Source of the DNA: UBA2386 sp046306335
GTDB taxonomy: Bacteria > Planctomycetota > UBA1135 > UBA2386
DNA: 64,000 nt
Assembly: GCA_046306335.1 (NCBI GenBank)
Contig: JBKDXM010000108.1
Location: 1 to 64,000 of the forward strand
Direction: 5' to 3'
Made by a program: the position numbers and the translations under genes. The notes under the pieces are model-generated. The model made no database searches, was not told the origin of the DNA, and worked only from the letters and a program-made list of their open reading frames with translations. Of the stretch, positions 55,684-64,000 are shown in pieces. Position 1 is the stretch's first letter, and every line of letters starts with the position of its first letter.

Positions 55684-58512
55684 TCATTCGCGATCGTCCG
55701 CCGCCTCGTCGTCGTCCGCGCTGCGGCCGCCCGTCGATCCGCCAGGCCCGCGCCGATCGTGCACGGTGAACGCCTGGACCCGCGACTGGTCGCCGCGGGT
55801 GATGCGCACCGCGAACTGTCCGGCGCGCGGCCCGGCGCTCCCGCCGCTGCGCCCGCCGAAGCTGAAGCCCTGGCCGCGCTCGGTGGCCCAGGCGACCTCA
55901 TGGTAGCCGGCGGTGGTCGGGCCGTCCTTGCGCCAGAGCACGCTGCCGGCGGCATCGAGCACTTCGATCGCGACCTTGCTGCCGCCGTCTTCGCCGAGCA
56001 CGTACCGGAACGTCGGCGCCGTGAACGGGTTCGGCGTCGACCAGCCGCGAACGCCCGTGTTGCCCTCGCCGAAGCCCCGGCGCAGCAGCGCGCCGTCGCT
56101 CGGCGGCAGCGCGGCGAACGCCGCGGTCGCCTTCTCGGCGGTGAGTTCGTCGAGCGCCTTGGCGTCGAGCGCCCACACGCCGCGGCCGTGCGTGCCGACG
56201 ACGACGTGGCCCATGCGCGCCTGCACGACGAGGTCGTGCACGGCGACGCGCGGCAGGCCGCCGCCGAGGGGGTGCCAGTGCGCGCCGTCGTCGAGCGACG
56301 CGTACGCGCCCATCTCCGTGCCGACCAGCAGCACGCTCGGGTTGCGCGGGTGCTGGCGCACGACGTTGACCGGCTCCTGCGGCAGGTCGTTGGCGATCGC
56401 GGTCCAGGTCTCGCCGCCGTCGTCGGTGCGGAACACGAACGGCGCGCGCACGTCCTCGCGGTACCCGGTGAACGTCACGAAGGCCGTGCCCTCGGCGTGT
56501 GGCGAGGCCTCGACGCGGGACACCCACAGGCCCTTCACCGCCGCCGGGAAGCGCTCGGTCAGCTCGGTCCAGCGCTCGCCGCCGTCCTTCGTCAGCCACG
56601 TGCGGCCGTCGTCGGTGCCGACCCAGAGCTGACCCTCCTTGCGCGGCGACTCGGCGATCGTCGTGATCGTGCAGTGCGGCACGTTGCCCTTCTTCTTGTC
56701 GACGTCGTTGGTGGTCAGGTCCGGGCTGATCGTGCGCCAGGTGTCGCCGCGGTCGCGCGAGCGGTGCACGAACTGGCTGCCGGTGTAGACCGTGTGCGGC
56801 GCGTGCGGCGACAGCAGCAGGGGCGTCTGCCAGTTGAAGCGCAGCGGCTGCTCGCCCTTCTGTGCCGTCGGCTTGATGCCCTTGCGCGCGCCCGTGCCGA
56901 GGTGCTGCCGGCTCATGCCGCCGAACTGCGACTCGCTGTAGACGACGTCCGGGTCGCCCGGGTCGATGGCGACGTGGAAGCCGTCGCCGCCGTCGATGCG
57001 CACGGCGTCGGTCGCGCGCAGGCCGGCGCTGGTCGGGCCGAGGCTCGGGAAGCCCCAGGTGCCGTTGTCCTGCAGGCCGCCGTAGATCCGGTACACCGGG
57101 CGGTCGTCGACGGCGATGGTGTAGTACTGCGTGATCGGCAGGTGCGTCAGGTGGTCCCACGTGGCGCCACCGTCCCAGGTCACGGCGACGCCGCCGTCGT
57201 TGCCGAGCAGCGCGTGCTTGCCGTCCTTGGGGTCGATCCACAGGGCGTGGTGGTCGACGTGCAGGTTGCCGTGGAAGGCAGCACCGCCGCGGCCGCGGCC
57301 CGGGGTCCAGGTCTTGCCGCCGTCGGTCGACTTGTGCACCGGCACCGACAGCACGTACACCGTCTCGTTGTCGGTCGGATCGATGCGGATCTGGCCGTAG
57401 TAGTAGCCCGGGTCGCCGCCGACGCGCACGTCGGCCGCGTGCGTCCGGCGCCACGACGCGCCGCCGTCGTCGCTGCGGTAGACCTCGCCGCCGACCGTGG
57501 TGCGGCGGGCGCGCCGCGCCGGATCCTGCGCCTGCGCGACCTTGCGCGCGTGCTCCGCGGCGGCCGCGGCGTCGGCCAGCAACTCGCCATCGGGCTCCGG
57601 CAGGTCGTGCGCGTCGACCACGCCGTCCTTCGACGCCTCGGCCGCGGCCGCCGTCTTGTCGTCGCGCGGATTGCCGTTCTCGATCGTCGCGTACATCGTC
57701 TTGCCGTCGTTCGCGACGTCGAGGCCGATGCGGCCGAGCACGCCATCGGGCAGTCCGCCGGCGAGTTGCGTCCACGTCGCGCCGGCGTCGGTCGACTTCC
57801 ACAGGCGCGAGCCCTGGCCGCCCTCGGTGAAGTTCCAGGCGCGGCGCCGGCGTTCGTAGCTGGCGGCGAAGACGACGTCGGGATTGCTCGGGTCGAGGGC
57901 CACGTCGACGAAGCCGACGTCCGGCCCGAGGTGGTGGATCCGCGTCCAGGTCGCGCCGCCGTCGCTGGTCTTGTAGAGGCCGCGCTGCTCGTTCGCCGAG
58001 TAGAGCGCGCCGAGCGCGGCCACGTAGCACACGTCGGCGTTGGCCGGGTGCACGACGACGCGGCCGATGTGGTCCGTTCCCTGCAGGCCGACGTGGCGCC
58101 ACGTCTTGCCGCCGTCGGTCGACTTGGGCACGCCGTCGCCCCAGTACGAACTGCGCTGGTTGTTGGCCTCGCCGGTGCCGACGTAGAGCACGTCGCCGTT
58201 GCTCGGCGCGACGGCGAGGTCGCCGATCGAGGTCGTGTAGCCGCCCTGGAACTGCGGCGTGAAGCGCAGGCCGCCGTTCTCGGTCTTCCAGATGCCGCCG
58301 CTGGCCGCGGCCACCCAGAACACCTGCGGCCGGGTCGGATGCACGGCGAGGTCGACGACGCGGCCACCGCTCATCACGGGGCCGAGTTCCTGCCACTTCA
58401 TCTGCGCCATGACGTTGGCGCGCACGTGCTCATGGTCGGTGGCCTGGGCGGCGACGGCGGCGACGAACAGCGGCAGCAGGCCGATCGCGCGGAGGTGCGA
58501 GGTCGATGTCAT
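55684..58512 (-). CDS. Secreted BNR/sortilin-type beta-propeller protein
   Basis: 942 aa. Signal peptide (LLPLFVAAVAAQ). The body is built from repeats with the Asp-box S-x-D-x-G-x-T-W: KSTDGGKTWRHVG, KTSDGGATWTRIH, KSTDAGATWTQLA, KSTDGGKTWTPGR, RSRDRGDTWRTIS, LTKDGGERWTELT, RTDDGGETWTAIA, giving two propellers as in the VPS10/sortilin-like glycosyl-hydrolase-annotated family. The C-terminal 120 residues form an additional beta domain. Exported; often assigned to protein binding or glycan interaction, with no proven activity. Paralogue of the gene immediately upstream (5 nt gap), so the two are co-transcribed. Confidence 0.8.
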   Translation of the reverse strand: MTSTSHLRAIGLLPLFVAAVAAQATDHEHVRANVMAQMKWQELGPVMSGGRVVDLAVHPTRPQVFWVAAASGGIWKTENGGLRFTPQFQGGYTTSIGDLAVAPSNGDVLYVGTGEANNQRSSYWGDGVPKSTDGGKTWRHVGLQGTDHIGRVVVHPANADVCYVAALGALYSANEQRGLYKTSDGGATWTRIHHLGPDVGFVDVALDPSNPDVVFAASYERRRRAWNFTEGGQGSRLWKSTDAGATWTQLAGGLPDGVLGRIGLDVANDGKTMYATIENGNPRDDKTAAAAEASKDGVVDAHDLPEPDGELLADAAAAAEHARKVAQAQDPARRARRTTVGGEVYRSDDGGASWRRTHAADVRVGGDPGYYYGQIRIDPTDNETVYVLSVPVHKSTDGGKTWTPGRGRGGAAFHGNLHVDHHALWIDPKDGKHALLGNDGGVAVTWDGGATWDHLTHLPITQYYTIAVDDRPVYRIYGGLQDNGTWGFPSLGPTSAGLRATDAVRIDGGDGFHVAIDPGDPDVVYSESQFGGMSRQHLGTGARKGIKPTAQKGEQPLRFNWQTPLLLSPHAPHTVYTGSQFVHRSRDRGDTWRTISPDLTTNDVDKKKGNVPHCTITTIAESPRKEGQLWVGTDDGRTWLTKDGGERWTELTERFPAAVKGLWVSRVEASPHAEGTAFVTFTGYREDVRAPFVFRTDDGGETWTAIANDLPQEPVNVVRQHPRNPSVLLVGTEMGAYASLDDGAHWHPLGGGLPRVAVHDLVVQARMGHVVVGTHGRGVWALDAKALDELTAEKATAAFAALPPSDGALLRRGFGEGNTGVRGWSTPNPFTAPTFRYVLGEDGGSKVAIEVLDAAGSVLWRKDGPTTAGYHEVAWATERGQGFSFGGRSGGSAGPRAGQFAVRITRGDQSRVQAFTVHDRRGPGGSTGGRSADDDEAADDRE

Positions 58513-58517
58513 GGCGG

Positions 58518-61500
58518 TCACTCCTTGGCTCCTGCGGCGTCGTCGACGTCCCCGGCGGCGAGCGCCGGGTCGGGCAGCAGGCGGAACGTGCGTGCTTCGA
58601 CGTCCTTCCTGCCTTGCCAGCGCACGGCGTACGTGCCCGGCGTCGCCAGCTGGTTGCGGCCGACGCGGGCGTCCCACTGGATCGCCTGCAGGCCGGCCAT
58701 GGCCATGCCTTCGACGCGGGCGATCTCCGCGCCGGTGACGTCGTGCACGGTCAGCGCCGGTTTGTCCGGCGGCGGTTCCGCCAGCCAGACGTGGAACGTC
58801 GCCCCGTACGGCGGGTTCTTCGCGTGCCAGTTCTTCTGCCCCTGCCAGCCGCGCGACTGCAGGCGCCAGAGGATCGCCGGCTCGACGGCGAACAGGTGGG
58901 CGGGCTTGCGGGCGATGCCCGCCGTCACCTGCCGCACCGCTTCGACGTCGAGGACGAAGACGCCGCGGCCGTGCGTCGCGGCGATCAGGTCGCTGTCGCG
59001 GTCCTGCACGAAGAGGTCGCGCACGGCGACGGTCGGCAGGTCGGCGCCGAGCGGCAGCCAGCGCTCGCCGCGGTCGAACGAGACGTGCGCGCCGTACTCG
59101 GTGCCGAGGTAGAGCAGGTCCTCGTTGCGCGGGTCCTCCATGATCGCGTAGCACGGTTCGAGCGACGGCAGCGTCAGGCCGAGGTCGCGCCACGACGCCC
59201 CGCGGTCGTTCGACACGAACACGTAGGTGGCGAAGTCGTCGGAGCGGTGGCCATCGACGGTCAGGTACACGCGGTCGTCGGCGAAGCACGACGGCACGAG
59301 GTCGCTGACGTAGCGCGGTCCCGGCAGCGGCAGGTTCTGCTCCAGGCGCTGCCAATTGGCGCCGCCGTCGTCGGTTCGCCACAGCGCGCCGTCGTCGGTG
59401 CCGACGTAGATCAGGCTCTGGACGCGCGGGCTCTCGGCGAGCGCCACGGCGGTGCCTTCGGGCGTGCGACCGAGCGGCGGCGAGACCTTGCGCATGCGCA
59501 GCCCGTCGCCGCGCACGGGGCCCTGGCCGGGCCGCGCGGAACGGTTGTCGAGATGGGCGTGGCGCTCGCCGCGCCAGACGAAGTTGCCGGCGTGGTAGAG
59601 CGTCAGCCGGTTGTGCGGCGACAGCACGAACGGCGCGTCCCAGTTGAAGCGCGCCGTCTGGCCGTCGCCGAGCCGCTCGCGACTGATGCGCGTCTGGCCG
59701 CCGCTGCGCAGGTCGACCACGCCGAGCGCGCCGTTCTGGCTGGTGGCGTAGACGATCCACGGCTCGGCCGGGTCGGTCTGCGCACCGAAGCCGTCGCCGC
59801 CGTAGATGGTGAAGCAGTCGGCCGTGCCGATGCCGTCGCGGAAGCGCGTGCGCGACGGCACCACCCAGGTGCCGTTGTCCTGCAGGCCGCCGATCACGTT
59901 GTAGGGCACGCTGTCGTCGGCGACGGCGTCGTAGTACTGCGCCGCGCTGAAGCCGCGGTGCACCTGCCAGCTCGCCCCGCGGTCGAACGTCTCGTTGACG
60001 CCGCCGTCGCAGACCGCGAGCAGGTGGTCGCTGTCGTCCGGGTCGACCCAGACGCCGTGGAAGTCGACGTGGATGCCCTGGTTGATCGCCTTGAAGGTCT
60101 CGCCGCCGTCGCGCGTGCCCCACAGCGTCGTGCCGACGCAGTAGACGTTCTGGTCGGAGCGCGGATCGACGCGCAGCACCGAGTAGTAGAACGGCCGCTC
60201 GGTCAGGCTGTTGACGCGCCGCCAGTTCTCGCCGCGGTCGTCGCTGCGGTACACGCCGCCGCACTGGAAGCCGAGTTCGCCCTGTTCCTTCTGCTTGTTG
60301 GCGTCCTGGCCGAACAAACGGCCGCTGTACGGGCCGTTGGGGCGGCCGGCGGCCTGCTGGAAGGCGCCCGCCTGGCGTTCGCCGTAGGTCACCTCGGCGG
60401 TCCTGGTCTCCGTGCCCCGGACGAACGTCAGCGTCGCCTTCGCGCCCGGCGCGGCGTCGCGCACGATCTCGGCGAGGTCGGCGTAGGTCTTGACCGCCTC
60501 GTCGCCGACCTTGGTCACGCGGTCGCCGGCCTGCAGGCCGGCCTTCGCCGCCGGGCCGCCTTCACTGATCGCGCGCAGGATGGCGCCGGGCGCGTCGGCC
60601 GGGCCGTCGCCGCCGTCGCTGCCGACGCCGAGTTCGGCCCCGCGGCGGGCGCGGCCGCCGGCGCGCGGGCCCGCCGCTGCCGCCGCTTGCGGCGGGGTGG
60701 GCGCGCGGCCGCCGCCGGCCTGGCCGCGCGACGGTTCGCCTTCTTCCTGCTGGGCCGCGGGGTTCGGGGTCTCGCCCTCGTCGCCGCCGCGGCCGCCGCC
60801 GCGGTCCGGTTGGCCCTCGCCGGGCAACAGGTCCTTGCGGTCGCCCTTGGCCCAGCCGCTGCGCTCGGTCTCGATGATCGCGAACATCGTGTCGGGCCGC
60901 GAGGCCAGCAGGTCGATGCCGCTGCGGCCCCATGTGCACGTCGGCAGGCCGGTGGTCAGTTGCCGCCAGTTCTCGCCGCCGTCGATGCTCTTGTAGAGCC
61001 CGCTCTTGCCGCCGAAGCGCACGCTCGGGTCGTTGCCGTCGAAGCCGTCGCGTTTGCGTTCGTACATGCAGGCGAACACGGTGTCGGGATCGCCCGGATG
61101 CACGCGCACGTCGATGCAGCCGGTCCTGGCGTCGAGACCGAGCACGTGTTCCCACGTCTGGCCGCCGTCCTTGCTGCGGAAGACGCCGCGCTCGGGGTTG
61201 TCGCCCCACAGCCGCCCCAGCGCCGCGACGTAGACGATGTCCGGATTGGTGGGGTGGATCTCGACGTGGCCGATCTGGAACGTCGCGCGCAGGCCCATGT
61301 GCGTCCACGACGCGCCGCCATCGGTCGACTTGTAGACGCCGTCGCCCCACTGCACGGAGTTGCGCGCGTTCTCCTCGCCCGTGCCGATCCAGACGATGTC
61401 GGGGTTGCTCGGCGCGATGGCGACGTCGCCGATCGACACCGAACCAAGCCGCGCGCTGACGCACGACCACGTCGTGCCGGCGTTGTCGGTCTGCCACAGT

Positions 61501-61790
61501 CCGCCGCCGGCGGTGCCGACGAACCACGTGCTCTGGCGCGCGGGATGCACCGCGATGTCGGTCATGCGGCCCATCGGGTTGGCGGGTCCGAGGTGCCGCC
61601 AACGCAGGTCCGCGACCAGCGCTTCGACGAACGGACTCGCCTTCGGCGCGGTCGCTCCGGCGGCATCCGCGGCCTCCGCGGCGGCGGCGGGCGCGGCCGG
61701 CGACGGGTCGGCTGCGGCCGGCGGTTCTTGGGCAGCGAGCGCGGAGTAGGCGACGGCGACGGCCGTCGTCACGGCGAGCGTTCTCATCAT
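58518..61790 (-). CDS. Secreted BNR/sortilin-type beta-propeller protein with inserted PDZ domain
   Basis: 1090 aa. Signal peptide (VAVAYSALAAQ) and a Pro/Ala-rich linker. Same Asp-box repeats as the next gene (KSTDGGASWTHM, RSKDGGQTWEHV, KSIDGGENWRQL, RSDDRGENWRRV, RTDDGGANWQRL and others). Between repeats, after a Gly/Pro/Arg-rich stretch near 350-420, lies a PDZ domain at about 425-485 (GAILRAISEGGPAAKAGLQAGDRVTKVGDEAVKTYADLAEIV). The insertion suggests a docking function for C-termini or exposed strands of partner proteins, in the style of periplasmic proteases, but no protease motif is present. First gene of a two-gene unit with its shorter paralogue. Confidence 0.82.
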   Translation of the reverse strand: MMRTLAVTTAVAVAYSALAAQEPPAAADPSPAAPAAAAEAADAAGATAPKASPFVEALVADLRWRHLGPANPMGRMTDIAVHPARQSTWFVGTAGGGLWQTDNAGTTWSCVSARLGSVSIGDVAIAPSNPDIVWIGTGEENARNSVQWGDGVYKSTDGGASWTHMGLRATFQIGHVEIHPTNPDIVYVAALGRLWGDNPERGVFRSKDGGQTWEHVLGLDARTGCIDVRVHPGDPDTVFACMYERKRDGFDGNDPSVRFGGKSGLYKSIDGGENWRQLTTGLPTCTWGRSGIDLLASRPDTMFAIIETERSGWAKGDRKDLLPGEGQPDRGGGRGGDEGETPNPAAQQEEGEPSRGQAGGGRAPTPPQAAAAAGPRAGGRARRGAELGVGSDGGDGPADAPGAILRAISEGGPAAKAGLQAGDRVTKVGDEAVKTYADLAEIVRDAAPGAKATLTFVRGTETRTAEVTYGERQAGAFQQAAGRPNGPYSGRLFGQDANKQKEQGELGFQCGGVYRSDDRGENWRRVNSLTERPFYYSVLRVDPRSDQNVYCVGTTLWGTRDGGETFKAINQGIHVDFHGVWVDPDDSDHLLAVCDGGVNETFDRGASWQVHRGFSAAQYYDAVADDSVPYNVIGGLQDNGTWVVPSRTRFRDGIGTADCFTIYGGDGFGAQTDPAEPWIVYATSQNGALGVVDLRSGGQTRISRERLGDGQTARFNWDAPFVLSPHNRLTLYHAGNFVWRGERHAHLDNRSARPGQGPVRGDGLRMRKVSPPLGRTPEGTAVALAESPRVQSLIYVGTDDGALWRTDDGGANWQRLEQNLPLPGPRYVSDLVPSCFADDRVYLTVDGHRSDDFATYVFVSNDRGASWRDLGLTLPSLEPCYAIMEDPRNEDLLYLGTEYGAHVSFDRGERWLPLGADLPTVAVRDLFVQDRDSDLIAATHGRGVFVLDVEAVRQVTAGIARKPAHLFAVEPAILWRLQSRGWQGQKNWHAKNPPYGATFHVWLAEPPPDKPALTVHDVTGAEIARVEGMAMAGLQAIQWDARVGRNQLATPGTYAVRWQGRKDVEARTFRLLPDPALAAGDVDDAAGAKE

Positions 61791-61816
61791 GGCGGAAGCG
61801 AGTTGACGGGGCCGGG

Positions 61817-61822
61817 ACGATA
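61817..61822 (-). promoter_or_regulatory. Candidate -10 box TATCGT
   Basis: On the minus strand TATCGT followed by CCCGG, 26 nt before the start at 61790, with a leader of about 20 nt. Confidence 0.3.
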
Positions 61823-61971
61823 GCCGCAGCGTCCGTCGCCATGGCGACGTCTGCGTTCGCCGCTGTCGCTTATTCGTCGCTGCAGCCGTCGGGCCATGTC
61901 GCGCGGCTCGGCGTCGGCCGCCATGCCATGGGCGGTTGCCGGCCGACGGGGCCGTCGATCCGACGCGCCGG

Positions 61972-64000
61972 TCAGACGCGCGCGCCGTCGTGCCAGAGGG
62001 CCAGGAAACGCTGGCGCATGGCCCGGTGCGCGAAGCGCTCGGCGATCTGCCGCACCAGCGCCCGGGCCGAGGCCGGGCGGTCGAGCAGCGCCAGCACGCG
62101 CAGGTGCAGCGACAGCGGCAGGTCGGCGCCGGCGAGCATGGCCGCGAGTTCGTCGCGCATGGCGTCGTCGGCGTCGTCGCGTCCGGCCTTCGCCAGCAGC
62201 AGGTTGGCGCGCAACGACGGCAGCGCCAGGTCGTCGACCAGCGCAGCGAGATGCGGGTCGTCGGCGCCCAGCCGCACGAGGTAACCGCGCGCCATGGCTT
62301 CCCCCAGGCGGTCGCCGCCGGCGCGCGCGAGCGCCACCGCGCGATGGAACGCTTCGACGGCGCGCTCGTCCTTGCGCTGCCAGAAGGCGCGCTCGCCGAG
62401 GAACACCGCGGCCCGCGCGCCGTACGTCGGCAGCGCGAGACGTTCGGCTTCGTCGAGGGCCAGTCGCAGGTCCTCGCGCGCCTCCTCGTCGCCGACGAGC
62501 GCGCGCAACTGGCCGCGGTAGAGATGGAAGCGCAGCTGCACGCGCGGCAGGTTGCGCACGGCCGGGCTGCGCTCGACGTCCTGCAGCGTCTTCAGCGCCT
62601 TGCCGTAGAGGTGGTCGAGCGCCTCGACGCGGGCGAGGTCGATGGCGAGGTGGCAGCGCAGGTCCTCGTCGGCCGCCGGCACGCGCCGCAGCGCGAGCTG
62701 CAGGTGACGCAGGCCGTCGCCAGCGGCGCCGCGGTAGAGCAGTATGCGGCCATGCAGGCCGTGCGCCTGCGCGGCGAGCGCGTCGGCGAGCGGATTGCGG
62801 CGCTCGGCGAGGTCCTGGTGCACGGTCTCCAGCCGGGCGATCGCCGCGACCAGCCGGCCGCTGTCGAGGTCGGCGTTGGCGATGCCGGTGCGGGCCGCCG
62901 CCGAACGATCGACGTCGCCGAGCTGCTGCGCGAGCGCCTCCGCCTGCTGGAACGCCTTGATCGCCGCGTCGAACTGGCCGGCGTTGGCGCGGGCCTGGCC
63001 GGACAGCAGCAGGTACCGCAGTCGCCGTGCCGTGTTGGCCGGCGTGCCCGCCACCGCGGCGAGGTGGACGGCGAGGCGGCCGATCACGCGCAGCGCCGTG
63101 CGGCGCGAGCCGGCGCGCACGCGCGCGTCGAGGCCGTCGAGCAGCGGATCGAGGCACTCTTCGTGCGCCATGCCCTGCGACAGGTGCATGCCGACGACGA
63201 GCGGATTCTCGTTGCGCTCGGCGAGCAGCGCCGCGGCCCGTCGGTGCAGCGCCACGCGGCGCTCCTCGGGCAGTTCGCGCAGCAGTTGCTTCTGGAAGTC
63301 GCGGTGGCGGAAGCTCACTTCGCCGCCCTGCGCGCGCACGATGCGGCCGCGAAACAGCGACAGCGTCTCCAGCACCGCGAACTCGCTGGCCGGCACCAAC
63401 GCGGCGAGATCGGCGAGACCGCTGCGCTCGCCGAGCACGGCAGCAGCCTCCAGAACCGCGCGCTGGGCGGGCAGCAGCGTCGCGACGCGGCGGCGGAAGC
63501 GTTCCAGCAGGCCGGGGGCGGGCCGGATCTCGGCGTCGCGCGCGAGGTCGCGGTAGCCGCCCGGGCGGCCGGCGAGCTCGCCGTCCTGGGCCATCTGGTC
63601 GAGCGCTTCGAGCAGGTTGCCGGGCAGGCCGCTGAGCACCTGGTGCGCGCGCCGCAGGAAGTCCTCGGCGTCGCACTCGGCGGCGAACAGCGCGCGGCCG
63701 AAGGCGGCGAAGTCGGCCTCGTCGAGTCCGGCGAGGTCGATGCGCCGCGCCTCCGGCAGCTCGAGGCGCAGGCCGTCGACGCCGGTCGCGAGCAGCAGCA
63801 GCAGCGGCAACCGGCCCGCGCGCGCCGCCAGCCGCTGCAGCACGAGGCGACCGCTGGTGTCGAGTTCGTCGGCGAGGTCGACGCGCACGACCAGCGGCTG
63901 CCCCTTGCGCGGCAGCTTCAGCAGGGCCGTGGCCAGTCGCTCGGCGCGCACTTCGGACGGTTCCGTGCTGGCGCCGAGCGCGACGTCGGCCAGCGCCTCG
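61972..64000 (-). CDS. NTPase/TPR regulatory protein, C-terminal part (5' end outside the window)
   Basis: At least 676 aa; the frame is open to the window edge, so the N-terminus is missing. The first visible part resembles the end of an AAA/STAND-type ATPase module (LVVRVDLADELDTSGRLVLQRLAAR, PLLLLLATGVDGLRLE), then helical HTH/WH-like segments (FRRRVATLLPAQRAVLEAAAVLGERSGLADLAALV, FRHRDFQKQLLRELPEERRVALHRRAAALL) as in LuxR/MalT- or kinase-linked STAND proteins, then about twelve degenerate TPR units to the end. Architecture matches the C-terminal half of serine/threonine-kinase-plus-ATPase-plus-TPR regulators; the kinase domain, if any, would lie beyond 64000. Confidence 0.65.
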   Translation of the reverse strand, partial: EALADVALGASTEPSEVRAERLATALLKLPRKGQPLVVRVDLADELDTSGRLVLQRLAARAGRLPLLLLLATGVDGLRLELPEARRIDLAGLDEADFAAFGRALFAAECDAEDFLRRAHQVLSGLPGNLLEALDQMAQDGELAGRPGGYRDLARDAEIRPAPGLLERFRRRVATLLPAQRAVLEAAAVLGERSGLADLAALVPASEFAVLETLSLFRGRIVRAQGGEVSFRHRDFQKQLLRELPEERRVALHRRAAALLAERNENPLVVGMHLSQGMAHEECLDPLLDGLDARVRAGSRRTALRVIGRLAVHLAAVAGTPANTARRLRYLLLSGQARANAGQFDAAIKAFQQAEALAQQLGDVDRSAAARTGIANADLDSGRLVAAIARLETVHQDLAERRNPLADALAAQAHGLHGRILLYRGAAGDGLRHLQLALRRVPAADEDLRCHLAIDLARVEALDHLYGKALKTLQDVERSPAVRNLPRVQLRFHLYRGQLRALVGDEEAREDLRLALDEAERLALPTYGARAAVFLGERAFWQRKDERAVEAFHRAVALARAGGDRLGEAMARGYLVRLGADDPHLAALVDDLALPSLRANLLLAKAGRDDADDAMRDELAAMLAGADLPLSLHLRVLALLDRPASARALVRQIAERFAHRAMRQRFLALWHDGARV

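Noticed and set aside
58513..60264. One giant protein joining both BNR genes
   Set aside because: The open frame running on from the downstream gene is a different frame from that of the upstream propeller; each gene has its own signal peptide and stop.

Overview
The window is about 64 kb of very GC-rich (roughly 70 percent) bacterial chromosome, densely coded on both strands. Several signs point to a Planctomycetota (PVC group) bacterium: a Minf_1886-family protein (a family restricted to Planctomycetes and Verrucomicrobia) at 28812-29228, two Tat-exported Gfo/Idh/MocA oxidoreductases, DUF1573-like and cytochrome-type exported proteins, a DUF5658 membrane protein, and a large stock of secreted peptidases and beta-propeller proteins. 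No phage, plasmid or CRISPR module is visible. The assignment rests on reading protein motifs by eye, not on any search.

Layout. 1-151: 3' end of a group II intron with a textbook domain V. 167-6185: an uncharacterised protein, a PafA-like alkaline phosphatase, a conserved hypothetical and a DPP-IV-type peptidase. 6311-9539: overlapping helicase and exonuclease genes matching mrfA/mrfB (yprA/yprB) of Bacillus. 9604-12086: two tandem paralogous exported TlpA-like thioredoxin proteins; the first has an in-frame TGA exactly where the nucleophilic Cys of CxxC belongs, with a SECIS-like hairpin downstream, and is called as a probable selenoprotein. 12105-13725 (minus): TPR lipoprotein, rnpA, yidD. 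13918-25698: Gfo/Idh/MocA protein, DUF5658 protein, glycosyltransferase, lipoprotein, Nudix hydrolase, RIFT-barrel-like protein, HtrA-like protease (minus), thioesterase, YkgJ-like Cys-rich protein (minus), TPR metallopeptidase. 25751-28661: a replication cluster, divergent dnaA, tmk, holB.

28812-35703: Minf_1886 protein, glutamyl-endopeptidase-like S9 peptidase, then on the minus strand a second Tat oxidoreductase, a tetraheme cytochrome fusion and a DUF1573-like lipoprotein. 36044-38643 (minus): NtrC-type sigma-54 regulator and its membrane histidine kinase, translationally coupled. 38644-39216 and 42885-43108: repeat-rich intergenic DNA sharing an inverted interspersed repeat. 39217-44509: peptidoglycan amidase lipoprotein, RsbW-like/PP2C/response-regulator signalling operon, MATE exporter. 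44708-46606: dnaK. 46822-51912: four tightly overlapping genes for a gliding-type ABC system (ATPase, permease, GldG-like, DUF4340). 51949-54200: EVE protein, NHL-like lipoprotein, clpS and a DUF2017-like gene. 54371-61790 (minus): secreted nidogen-like protein and two large paralogous BNR/sortilin-type propellers, one carrying an inserted PDZ domain. 61972-64000 (minus): the C-terminal part of a NTPase/TPR regulator running off the window.

Recurring organisation: ATGA/GTGA start-stop overlaps are the rule inside operons, and many first genes carry a TANNNT hexamer 4-25 nt before the start codon, in some cases so close that a leaderless mRNA is implied. The most notable single feature is the putative UxxC selenoprotein next to an NxxC paralogue.
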